Assembly: GCA_016859345.1 (NCBI GenBank)
Contig: CM029122.1
Span: 2,274,001 to 2,338,000, forward strand
Reading direction: 5' to 3'
Length of the DNA stretch: 64,000 nt
From: Istiophorus platypterus
Lineage: Eukaryota > Chordata > Actinopteri > Istiophoriformes > Istiophoridae
Below, one piece after another: positions 45,811 through 57,790 of this stretch (position 1 is the stretch's first letter; every line of letters begins with the position of its first letter). A program made the translations under genes and the position numbers. Below the pieces are notes generated by a model that saw only the letters and a list, made by a program, of their open reading frames with translations, was not told where the DNA came from and searched no databases.

Positions 45811-48800
45811 GCACTCACTCACCGAGGCGTGTGTGTGTGTGTAAAATAAGAAGCGATTCGTTATGAAGGGTCGCCGCCGTTTCAGGAGTGTTTTTGATGT
45901 GCGGTCCATGTGGTGCCGGTCCATGTGGTGCCGGTCCAGGTTGGACTGCTCCACAGACCCAGAAACAGTCCAGTGTACAACGCTTTTTACAGGAACATGA
46001 AACGTTTCGTAAAGTTCATCCATCTGGATTTTCTCCAGTTTCTCCTGAACTCGGTAAAACTGCACGTTTGCGCTTTCTTTCCCTGAGCTGGAATAAACCA
46101 AACTTCACCTGAGGTTTATTTCCTTTGTGCCAGAAACATATCACATCACTTACCATGAAGAATGAAAAGGGTTTTAATTTTTCTGAAAGCTTCTCCCCTT
46201 CATGCCTCTCAGGTCCGATTTTATTGTGCCATACGTGGCTGCTGTAAATTTCTGCTCCACGCTGCCAATATGTCGAGTTACCTTATCCAAGGGGGGGGGG
46301 GGGTACCTCACCAGACCTGCTTATAAAAAAGGTCAATTTAATAAAAATGTTTTAGAGGAATTTTACATTTTCCTCTGAGATGTGGTTCAGCCCAAGAGCA
46401 TTGGCCATATTTTTAGGTTTTCTTTTCTTTCTGACTGTAGAAAAATAACAACCTGTTCCCAGGTTCCTGTGGAGACTGGACTGTTGTTGTAGGACAAACT
46501 TCTGTCCTTTAAAACTTAAAACACGAGCAAATGTTGTTGTTTTTTTTTCACTTTATGTGCGTGAATTTTCACCTTCCACATCATTAAATTAGTCACATCC
46601 GTTTAGTTGTTTTTACTTTTTCTTTCAGTAAAAAAAAAAAAAGGAAAAAATGTTAAAAGTATGGCACAACTTAACTCAAAATCTAATGGAGATTTTTAGT
46701 AATTTTGCTCTAAATTTAGTGGAAAGATACAAAAAAAATGTATTTTCTTTTCCAATCTTTAAGGACCATTTCATGTATCAGCCCATTTACCACAGACCCC
46801 ACTTTGCAAGCCAGGTCCACTGTGTTTTAGAGATTTTGGATTTATTTTCCTCTTGTTCCAGACATTGACTTTCATTCATTTTTGTACAACATAAAAAAAG
46901 AAGCGGCAGAGCTTTGAAACTTCCTTGAATTGTGGAATATGGCACGATGACCATAAAAGTTCCAAGTAAAAATCGTATAGAAATCGAAATGCAAATTATC
47001 TAAATCAACGTGGAGTCAAACTGCATCGCCAGTATTCGATTACGCGACATCATCAATAATCTGCTGATTGATTTTCACACTGTATGGAAACAAACGAAAA
47101 CAAAAGGAGCGTGGATCAGAAAACGGTCGGGATAATGTTCAACCGAACCTGCGGCTCCTTAAGAGTTAATAGTTAAAATGGACCAATAGGATCATCTGAG
47201 GTTTTTTTTTATATAATTTCATGAAAGGGTGCTGCCTCTTTTAAAAAAACTTCAAACAGATCCAGTCGAAACATGAATCCTCCTCGTCTCCTCTGCTCTG
47301 GGAAGCCGTCGGGCACGAAGACACCTCTGCAGCTCACATTAACCCGATCCTGCCCTTCTACCCCCCGAGACCCAGACATCTGTCTTAGAGGCAGAACTCA
47401 CAGAAACATTGATTAATTTCACAGGAAATGAAGGGGATCTGTCATTCTGGAAAACAAATGGGACAGTACCGCCAGTCCCTTATCTGGCTGCTCCAATTTT
47501 TTTTGGAAACGTTTCATCCTGTAATAAATTTTTAACCATTGGAACTTGAGGTTGAATCAGTGGGTGCGACGCTCGGCACTGAGTCATAGTTTAAAAATGC
47601 ACGAGGGATTATTCAGCTGTTGTGGTTGGTTGTGTTTGACCCCAGTAAAAAGACTTAGCAGTCACCAGTTACTAGTTACCAGTCACCTGTTACCAGTCAC
47701 TGGTTACCAGTCACCAATCCTAATACTAGGACGAGATAATCCTGCTCATCGTGGAACCAAAAGTGAAGGAGCAGAAATGTCAGAATATTTGATATATTGA
47801 ATAAAAACACAACGATGAGGCTGACGATTGACGCCGGTAAACATTTGATGAGATTATTGTTGGTTTGACTCGATGTCGTTCATCGGTCCATAAATAAATC
47901 AAATCCTTTCTGCGAATTCATTAAATTTCTCTTACAGTCATTTTATCAAAAGGCTTCGCCAGGATATGTGGTTATAATCCGTTAAAGCTCTGCAGTGCCC
48001 ATCTAGAAGGTTATTTTATATTTTATATTTACAATGGGTACAAAATGAAAAAAGAAATTAAAAAAAATATTTTCTTGGACCTGGATAAAACCTTGAAATG
48101 ATCAGGAAAGTTTGAGGATCCAGAAACATCTAAAAACACAACAAGTTATGTCAAATAACATGAAGAAGAAACATTCGAGACTCTGCTCTATTTCAAATTC
48201 AGTTAACTTAGATTCTTTGTATAAAAGGTTCAGATTTCCTCGGGTTTTATCTCTTCCACTGAGGGATGTGTTCAGACCAGACTCAGGTGGATCCCATCGA
48301 CTCGTCAGAGGCTCATTCAGGTAACACAACACCTGTCATAAATAAGGCTGCGCCTCAGGTTCCCAGCAGATCACTCTTACTATGTAACGCTGTGATGTTG
48401 GGAAAAAAATGGCATCAGACCCGAGAGCGTGTCAGAAGTCCGGGATTCGATCCGAGTCCCGAGCGTGACCGGGACCGCCATCGGAGGATAGATACATCAG
48501 ACCCGGTTGGCTGTGTCGGGACGACGAGCGGCGGCGGGGCCAGATGCTCCGGATGCTCCGGATGCCCCGGAGCCGGAGACCTGCCCCGAGGCCGCGTCGG
48601 GACCGAGGAGAGTCACCACCTCGTTGCTGCCCTCTGATTACACCGGCCTGGGGGAGGGCCCATACTTCGGCGGGACGATGACCCCAAACGTGCCTCCGAA
48701 CTTCAGCGAGGAAAGAGGAACAAGGAGGGGTCCTGACTCTTAAGGACCCTCACCCCCACCGGTGAACGTACACTGTTTATCATTATAGATAAAAATAAAA

Positions 48801-50079
48801 CCTGGGCCTCCCCACTGTGCTCGCCGCCGCCGCCGCCGCCGGGCATGAGGGTGCTCTCATGGGTTTGAAGGGGGGGGCCACATGGTGGCAGTGTCCACAA
48901 GTGTTGGTGTCTCTGTCCTCCACATCCACACGCAAAGAAAAAAAAAAAAAAAAGCAAACCTCTTCCCTCCAGGTTAACGTTTTGCAACCTCCCAGGGTAA
49001 CTACCCCCCCCCCCCCCCACACACACACACACACACAGCTATCGTAACTCTGAGTGTGCTGTGAATTTACCCTTGTGTGGGCAGAATTTCAATAGAGGTC
49101 TCTGTAATGGTGGTCCAAGTGGCTCTCTGGGCAGCCGTCCAAAGGCTTTAAATTCTTCCCAGTGTTGTGTTCAAGTCGCCTCGAGTCACTGCGACTCGCC
49201 GGACGACCATCAATCAGCGATGGGGGGGGGGGTCGGTCTGGCGGGGACCATTCGATGCTTCGAGTCACTAATTCGTGGTCGGCTCAGGCCGCTGTGGCAC
49301 CGTTTAGTCCTTTTTTATTTTCTTTGGCACCGTGAGCTTGGAAATGGGAACTGGTGCGAAAGGAAGTCGAGGAGAGATCAACGGCCCCGGATGTGATGAG
49401 TAATGGCGACATGACTTAGGACCAGACTGAAAAAAGAAACATATGAACTTTAAAAGTGATTAGTCAACGGTCAGGTGCTTGCGATGTCCTGTTTGTTTTA
49501 AGTCATAAAGTGGTTTTCTTCCTGACAGGTGCTCCGCTACCTGGGCAGCCTGGGGGGGGGGGGCTCCAACGGATGTGAATGAGAGAGCTCTTTTTATAGA
49601 CTCTGTTGACATAACATAATCTCATCATTTCATCATTTCATCTGTCCAGGAACCAGAACCGGGTTTAGCTCCGGGTCGGGGGCACTGCTGCCTTGTTTCC
49701 ACCCGGGCCCGGGAGCATCATCTCCTCGGGGGGGGTGACTCACCTCCGAACCTGGAGGAGGAGGAGGAGGAGGAGGAGGAGGAGAGAAAAATGAACACAA
49801 GGACTGTTCTCACTCCAACCGCTCTGGACAGAATTGATCATTGTCTCTCTCTAAGTAGGACGAGTGTGTGTGTGTGTGTGTGTCTGCGTGTGTGTTTCTG
49901 TGTGTGCACAAGCAGATACAGGAAAGCCAGCTGAATTTTGGGGTTGTGTTACTTCCCTCTACAAACATACCACAATATTTGGTCATCTGAAGTGCCTCTA
50001 ACAGTCATCAGATTATCCGGCTCTGCTGGGCAGCACGGTGCTTTCCACCTCCTAATGCAGTGTAAGTCACTGGGCCTTG
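45106..50079. other. intergenic, no gene recognised
   Basis: Contains the AT palindrome at 45114-45157, (CA)n at about 45762-45808, an 18-base tandem word near 45900-45940, a short CAGTCACCAGTTAC-type array at about 47660-47716, (GCC)n at 48825-48842, (GAG)n at about 49758-49784 and (GT)n at about 49864-49882. No gene supported. Confidence 0.65.
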
Positions 50080-50450
50080 ACTAAGCCGGCTGCCCTGGAC
50101 CGGCGGCCCCCGCGCCGGCGCAAGGGGCGCGGCTCTTCGCCGGCGCGCGGCTCTGCACGACAGATGTTGTTTGGAGGTCGGCCGGCTGACTCCCGCCTTC
50201 GACCCGCCGTTGTCCCGGCGCGGGATGACGCAGGTGTTGCGCAACATTTTCCTTGGTTATGACGGCGCGACACCGCCGGCTCCTCCCAGCGCTCGCCGGT
50301 CCCCTGATGCGTGCTACGCTTTCTAACGATTGACTGTTGTGTGTAAACACGCACACACGCACAAACACGCAGGCGCCTTCGCCCGCCCCGGCTTCCCGCC
50401 GTTTCCACGGAGAGGCACCTGTCACGCATGACGTCACGTATGAGTCAGGT
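50080..50450. promoter_or_regulatory. CpG-rich patch with C/EBP, CRE and AP-1 consensus sites
   Basis: 50095-50320 is dense in CpG. Exact palindromes TTGCGCAA (50237-50244) and TGACGTCA (50429-50436) and an AP-1 site TGAGTCA (50441-50447) occur in or next to it. A promoter or enhancer is plausible; no transcript is visible. Confidence 0.4.
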
Positions 50451-50914
50451 GAATGCATGCATGCATACGGGGGGGCAGGCTCCTGCTGGCTGCGGGATGT
50501 TTGCATAATCAGCACGGCAGCACACCTTGGTCAAAAGGTAAACTTTCCACTGTGCTCGGAGAAAAAAAGGAAAGGAAAAACCAGGTCCGTTTCACCCTGG
50601 AGTGGCCCGGGAGTGGTGGTGGGGGGGGCAGCAGAGGGAAGCGTCAGGGTCCTATTGTGTGTCCTGCATGTCGCTGCACAGAGAGATAGAGCGGATAAGG
50701 GATTCTTCACTGTTAGTTTATAGTATAACAGTTGAGTTTCTGCTCCTTTTACAAGGAGAACATCTCTACTTTAAAAACCTTTCTACAGTACATTTCAAAA
50801 ATGTGTAATCCTGCTTCAAAGAGCCGGTTCAACGGTCCGGGAAATTATCTCCCTTCTCGCCAACCTCGGTGCCGACCGCTCTCGTGCCTGAGAGCCTGCA
50901 GCCGGCGGCCTTTC

Positions 50915-51297
50915 GGCGTAGCTTAGCGTAAAGACTGGAAGCGGGGGGAAACCGTTAGCCGGGCTCTGTCCGAGGGCAACGAGACACACCTGCAGAGAAC
51001 CTCCTTCACCGATTGACCTGTTGACATCCTGTTGGTTTGGTCCTTTAAAAAAACAAAACCAAACCGTAAAATGACAAGTTGGGGTTTTACAGGAGGTGAA
51101 AAATGGGACTCTTATAAAACCACAACACGCTGTTCTTACTCATCAGTCTTTCTACAGAGAGAGTTAATTCACAAGCATCAGAAGGTCTGGTAGATGGATT
51201 TTATAGCCCTGAACAGAACCAGACAGATGTTTTCCCCGTTTCAAGTTCTTATGCTAAGCTAAGCTAACCGGCCACTGGCTGTATGCTCTTATATGGT
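50915..51297. repeat. teleost interspersed repeat (GCTTAGCGTAAAGACTGGAA type)
   Basis: Starts GCGTAGCTTAGCGTAAAGAC, has GTTAGCCGGGCTCTGTCC, an internal AAACCAAACCGTAAAATGAC and ends TATGCTAAGCTAAGCTAACC then GGCTGTATGCTCTTATATGG. The order of words matches a high-copy fish repeat known to me from other genomes. Confidence 0.7.
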
Positions 51298-52160
51298 TTT
51301 AAAAATAAGTGCATTTCCCCAGAACGCTGATCTGCTGCTTTTAATTTGTTGTTTCCAGGTAGATTTACAGAGGAAAGAATTAAAGAGCGGAGCATGTTTA
51401 TGGTGTTGTTGCCTGATGAGGATATTTGTATATGAATCTGATTCGTTTTTTCCATCAAACTAAAATAAAAAAAAACAGAAAAGAAAAGAAAACCAGTTTG
51501 TTATGGAGAGGAAGATGGCGAGGACTTGGCAGAGGAGGAGTGAGCAGCGGAGTGACGGGCCGACCGGGCAAGTTCGTGCTGACGCCGCATCAGTGGCCGC
51601 CGCCGCCGAGAGGAGCGGATCCGGGACAGGGAACGGAGCCATATCCGTGCCGCCGCCACAGGTCCGACTCCTGGCAGATGTCAGAGAAGATGTGTGTCGC
51701 GTCAGTTGCCGTACGCAGACAATTCTGCGTTGCGCATTCCTGAGCCTTGAATCGGCTTCTAATCAGACAACAGGGGCCAAAGGATTAACGAGATTATAGA
51801 AATGAACCGTCGGCCCCGTCGACCGGTGAACACGATGTGAAAATAGAAATTTATTCATGTTAAAAGCAACAACAGGTCTATAAAATTAAGAATGAACAAT
51901 TAAAACAACGACATGGGGGAAAATGAAGTTGAAGTTTAAAGGGGTGACTTGGTTTTGTGAAATGTGAATTTTACTGAATGAGGAGTATAATTTTTTCCCC
52001 CTATTTATCACGGCTGTCGCCCTGTGTGGTTCTGCCGGGGCTTGTTTTGGCAAAAACACCGCTAATCTTCGCCGGCTCTGACCTGAACGTGTTGAAATGA
52101 AACTCTCCGAACACGAATAATTTCTGACATCTCCTGAGTTTCAAGGGGTAAAGCACATGG

Positions 52161-52195
<35 letters not shown>

Positions 52196-53930
52196 TGCTG
52201 CTGCAGAAGCTAACGACAGCGAACGACAGCTCCTGTTACACTGCAACGACGTAAAGGGTCGGTTCAGACAAATTACCAAAAAAAAACCAACATTTCGCTC
52301 CCGACAATCTGCAGATCTCAGTACCAACACTTTCACTTTTCACACACACTTTATTTACTGAAGAACTAGTTGGTGTGAGAAGCAGTTTTTCTTTCCATGG
52401 ATAAATAGGACCGACAGCCAAACAGCTTCCGAAAAGACATGTCCCCGCTGAATTCTTTAAACCTCTTCTTTAAATGGATACAGGGCTGGAGAAGCGACTG
52501 GACAACGCAGGAAACCGATTTACTCCACATTATTCGTGTCTACATAACCTGATTAATCCCAAATTTGTCATTAATCTGCACCACTGCAGTAAAATATCCA
52601 GTGATGGACCCTCCGTCCTGCATCTTGCAGAGGGACTGTGTCAAAATCTGGTCTAGTTTATTTCAGGCTCTTTTGTTCATCGTCAGATTTCTTCCTTTTT
52701 TTCTGAGCATAAAATAAGGTATTTAACAGAAAAACCAGGTACATAATTCCAACATGGAAGAACTGTGAGGCTGAAATTATTTCATCATCAATACATCTGA
52801 CAATTACCTGCTGATTTTTCAGTGGATAAAATGGACAGAAAATAGTAAAAATATCTTCAAGATGCCTGTTTTGTCCAAACACAGTCTTAAATTTATTATG
52901 GGAAAACCAATTCTGCCAATTAATTCTCTGTCAATCATCTATTCCATTAATGATCTAATGAGTCCGTCCTCAGAGTAGGGGCCCATTTCTGGGGCAATAT
53001 TCAAACTGCCATTCACAGCCTGGGCCAGTAGAGGCCGACAAAAAAATTGTGGGCCCTTTAAATATCGATCTGGCCAAGGATGTGTCCCCCATTTTTTTTC
53101 GGGGGGGGGGGGGGGGACTGACCCTTTAATCCCACAACCAGTTAATTCACAGCTGTATGATTTGATTTATCTGCTGGCGATACCCCCCCCTCCCGGTTGC
53201 ACCGAGGCCCCCTCAGTTAATTGTTTTTTAAAGGAGCTGAACTGCGGTTCACCTGCCCCAGAGACGTTAGCGGCGGACCTGCTGTCGTCGGCCCCGGCGA
53301 CGCAACAGCAGCCCATCTGTTCCACTCCCATGAATGATCATGAGGCCGGGCCGGACCGTCTAAATATAGAGCGGGGGGGCAAATTAAATTCAAATGACTC
53401 AGATGCTTGATGACTGAGGCCAAGTGACTTATCCACGCCTCCAGCGCCTTCTGAGCAAACATCCACGCGAAGCCCGATGCCCGGCGCTCGCTTCTTCCTC
53501 TCCGGGGTCGCATTTCAAACCCTCGACCGTGGAAGGGAAGGAGGCCGGGTGGTGGCTGAGGGGTGGGGAGGGGTGGAGGGAGGGAGGGCAGAGAGAAAAG
53601 GCTAAATCAGTTGGCGGACGAGAGGAAGCTCTGTCATATCCAGGAGGAAGTGTGAGTCAGTACTCGTACATTCTTGGAGGCTGATTCAGCTTAGCACAGG
53701 AAGTGGGAAACGCTTACTGCTGAGCTTTAACACCAGGAGGGGAAAGAAACCGGTCCGGGGCGGTGTAACTGTAAAAAGAGCCCCCCTCCAACCCCCTGCA
53801 AAACAACAACAACAACAACAACAAGCCAAACGAACACTTGTTGTCACAGGTGTTTGCACATAAAACCCCGTGCATGAAAACGCTTCACAAGACAGGAAGA
53901 GGCTGCTCGAGAGAGAGAGAGAGAGAAAAT

Positions 53931-53952
53931 GGGGGGGGGGGGGGGGGGGGGG
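53931..53952 (+). repeat. 22-base G run
   Basis: Uninterrupted G22 following a (GA)n run; strong G-quadruplex potential and a likely sequencing/assembly weak point. Confidence 0.9.
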
Positions 53953-54651
53953 CTGTGCAACCGGGAAAAGGGCAAAGAGCTGTCAGAGAGGAGGAGGAGG
54001 AGGAGGATGAGGAGGGCAGAGGGTAGCGCTCCGGGTTTTCCTCTTTTCTTTGGTCCCCAGATAACTCTCCCCGTTCCTTCTCCCTCCGCCGTCGCTTCTC
54101 AGATTTCACAGCTCCAACCTTAACCCGTTCCTGTCCAGCGAGGGTGCTGCTGCTGCTGGGAGGGGGGGCATCTGAGGGGAGGAAGGAGGAAGTGATCTCA
54201 CACGGGGTCCGGCACCGAACTCGAGCCCGGAGCCGGATCGGAGCGGGGTTGGTTCTGACACCAGCCCACGTCTGTCCCAGGGTCGAGTTTCGAGCCCCCG
54301 GTGTCGCAGGGGGGCAGGTTTTCCCCGGTGTCTGGTGGCCGGGTGGGTGGTGGCCTTAGTGGTTGTGTGGGTGGGGTGGGGTGGGATGTTTAGAAGATGC
54401 CCCCCCCCCCCATTTATAAAGCCACAGACAGCCTGTCCCACCCAGACTCTCATGGTCACTGCCTCTGTCCTCGTGATAAAACACCAGCTTATCACCAGTT
54501 TCCATTCAGCTTTGTAGCGCTTATGTAACGTCAACCCGGAGAGGAAGTGCTGTCCGCTGTGAATGAAGAATGTATCTGTGTGTGTGTGTGTGTGTGTGTG
54601 TTGTTTCTGTTAATGTGTGTGTGTGTTGGAGGAAGGAGGAAGACAAGAAGT

Positions 54652-54698
<47 letters not shown>

Positions 54699-54788
54699 GA
54701 CAGGTTTCTGCATGAGAGTAAAACCCAACGAACATGTAAGACAGTGGAAAAAGTGTGTTCAGCTGATTAGTGCATGGACGCACGCACG

Positions 54789-54829
<41 letters not shown>

Positions 54830-55111
54830 CATTCTCACACTGTGTCTCTGTCTCGCACAAAACCATGTTGTATTGTAAGGCCTGTTGCTAGGAGACAAAC
54901 TAATTCCAAACCCCTTGAAACAAAGGGACTTACTCCTCATTTTGTAAGCTAGTACGTCGGGAGAGAAAAGGGAGAGTGGAGGGGAAGGGGAAGGGGAAGA
55001 GATGGGGGGGGGCACCATGAGACAAGAAAGCAATGCTCCCACACAGAGAAGCTTTCACTCTCTGCAGGAGCGAGTCCATAGGCTCATCAGTCTCTGGGTT
55101 CGACGTTGGTG

Positions 55112-55169
<58 letters not shown>

Positions 55170-57211
55170 AACAGCCGCCCGCCGCTCGTCCTCAACCCTT
55201 TTTGTGAAAACCCAACTGTTTTGGAGGGAGGAATATGAGAGTGACAGCCGCGGCCAAAAAGACTTTTAGGATCCGTGTGGGAAAATTAAATTGCAATCTA
55301 TTATATTTTGGACGCGATGCCCGGGGGCGGCTTCGGGCTCTCCCGGCTCCGGAGCCCAGAGTATTGCGTTAAATCCAAATATCCTGCTGTAAAGCCGAGG
55401 GGCTTTTCCAGGGGCTTTACATACTGTGGTGGACGGGGAAGGGGCAGCAGTCGCACATGTAACAGGTCGCGTTTGCAGCAGCGGCGACGAGACAAAAGGG
55501 GGCGAAACAGCACGGAAGCGTCTTTGGCGACTTCGTTTAAACTCGAAAATAACCTTAAAAATGAAGGTAGAACTTAGAAAATGAAAAGATTAGTAAATCT
55601 AAGTTTTTTGCTGTTTGATTGTTCGATTTATTTTTTCACCTGGAATTGTTGTTTCATTTATTGTCAAAAAAAACATTTTTTTTTTAATGTAACGTAAACT
55701 ATTAGGAACAAGCAGGATTTCACCTAAAGATGTGGATAATAGTAAAGTTGGTGTTTCGAATCAGGTGCAAACAGGCTGGTAACCACGAAGCACCAATCAG
55801 CACGATGCTGACTGAGTTTGATTTAGTTCTGATAGATACAATTTTTTCTATATGAGAGAAAATCAATAAAACAAAGAAAAAAAATCCTAAATTCTCACAT
55901 TTAACTGAAATGATGTGTGAATTTATGATTTTTTTTATGAGCAGCTGAAGTGAGGATTTGAGAACATGTAGCAGACTGGATAAATAATTAATATAGATTA
56001 CTGAAACAAGTATAAAGATGAATGATCAGAAAACCACAACCGCATTAAAATGACAGGGTGAAGGACTCTGAGTGTTTTAATAAGAGTCGGCACAAGGAGC
56101 CACAGCTGCAGAAACCTGGATGGAGAAACCTCCATCTTCATCTCTTTTACCGAAATACAGTCAGACATTTGATGGGCTGCGATCCTCCCTGGACCAGCAG
56201 GATCCATCGGACCCAGGGAGTTCAACAAGCAGCCACTGCCTGGTTACCGCCGCTGAGGTGCCCCCGAGCAAGGCGTTCGATCGCCGGCCGGATCCGGCCT
56301 CTGGACGTTTCTGGCCCAAGCCCCCCGCTTGAATAAAGGGGGAATAAAGTAGGAAGTGTACTGTTCTAGGGGGTTAAAAAAACCAGAGGGTCACTGCTAT
56401 GAAAAAAACACATAACTGCCTCCAGACCCCCCCCCTGGGGCCCGCTGCCCCCTGCCCCCCCTTCCCGGAGTAAAATATGCCACTACGTGTCAATCACGGC
56501 CGGCGACATTCCTTCGTCACACAAGCATGCAAACACACACACACACACACGACAAATGGAGCAGAGAGAGCGAGAGACGCTTCCAGCCTCCTGTCATGTG
56601 CTACTCATTTCCATCATGCCATCTCTGCTATTCTCTGCTGCTCTGACCCCCCCCCCCCTTTAGCCCCTGCATCCTCTCAGCTGCTTCATCTCGCTCACAT
56701 TGTGAAACACCGAGGCCAGAGTGGGGTTGGGGGGCCGGCGGAGTGGGGGGGTCACCCTGGGTTTAACGACGCAGTCCCCTAGACGGGGCCCGTCCCTGAC
56801 ACAGGCCGGTCCTCCGGCCCCGTCCTGTCACATGCTCCGGCGGCGTGAGGTCAGCGGCCTGTCCGTCAGTCTGTCCGACGTGACAGGAAGCGCGCTGCGT
56901 TTTTCTTTTTTCCGCGTGGTCAGGCCTTCGTGCCGACAGGCCCGAGTCCCGGCGCTCGGTGCTTGTGTCAGTGTTTCTCTCAGCCTCTGTGCCCGTTTGC
57001 TCTGACGGGAAATGCAGAACGTCTTTGCCTCTGACCTCTCTTCGGCAATACCCTCGGGGGGGGGGTCACCTGGTGCAGCAGTATGTCTCCCTGTGTGTCA
57101 CCTGCACGATGAGGAGGCTGCTATATTTAGGACGGTATCAGTGAACCAAGGCTGATGCAGTCATCACCACGCATGACTGACTTATTCCATTCGGGCTGCA
57201 GAGGTAGCAGA

Positions 57212-57214
<3 letters not shown>

Positions 57215-57288
<74 letters not shown>
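57215..57288. repeat. (TG)37 microsatellite
   Basis: Seventy-four bases of uninterrupted TG followed by a G-rich stretch. It is the longest pure dinucleotide run in the window. Confidence 0.95.
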
Positions 57289-57294
<6 letters not shown>

Positions 57295-57504
57295 GTGGGT
57301 GTGGGTGGGCGGGGGGCTGTCCGACATCATACTGTGCTCACAGTCTGAATCTGTCCAAACCTGCACGACATTGAATTTCCTGTGGTTCCTGTAGAAACCG
57401 AGAAGTAGATACAACGCGGACAGAATAATATAAAACTTTGCCTCCATGGTTTGACAATAATTAAAGTCCACTTATGTGGCCGGTTTGCATTTTCATCGAT
57501 TATT

Positions 57505-57790
57505 CATCCCCGGGCTGCAGCTAACTGTTGTGTTCACCACTGATTCATCTGATTATTGTTTTCTAGATTTAATCGTTTGGTTGTTTGTCTTGAAATGTCG
57601 GAAAAACGGAGGTAAAATGCGTCTGCAGCCACAGCCCAAAACCCAGAATATTCAGTTCACCTACACAGAGGAACACAGAGCTTCACTCGTCCAAGAAGCT
57701 GAAACCGGGGAATTTTGGTGTTTTCTTTCTTATAGAAGTGTTTCGAAACGAATGATCCGCTATCAGAAACAGGTGACAAACCGTTGCCTA
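57505..57790. repeat. second, diverged copy of the MITE-like repeat
   Basis: Starts CCGGGCTGCAGCTAACTG, followed by TTTAATCGTTTGGTTGTTTG, CTTGAAATGTCGGAAAAACG, CAAAACCCAGAATATTCAGT and GAAGCTGAAACCGGGGAATT. This is the same family as the element at 11267-11665 but closer to the consensus as I remember it. Confidence 0.75.

Larger units (their letters stand above)
51298..57504. other. intergenic, repeat-rich, no gene recognised
   Basis: Includes (CA)n at about 52169-52196, G14 near 53102, (CAA)n at about 53803-53823, a 22-base G run at 53931-53952, (GT)n at about 54575-54600, (GA)n at about 54656-54696, (CA)n at 54793-54828 and 55118-55166, and (GT)37 at 57215-57288. CpG-rich bits at 51560-51660 and 55310-55520 carry frames with no recognisable homology. 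Confidence 0.65.

Noticed and set aside
51426..51799. Overlapping frames in a CpG-rich patch (about 100 codons each)
   Set aside because: No homology recognised and neither frame is favoured. It may be a weak regulatory CpG patch but nothing more can be supported.
56200..56340. Possible SINE fragment (GAGGTGCCCCCGAGCAAGGCG)
   Set aside because: The GTGCCC..GAGCAAGGC word is common in fish repeats, but too little flanking similarity is visible to define an element.
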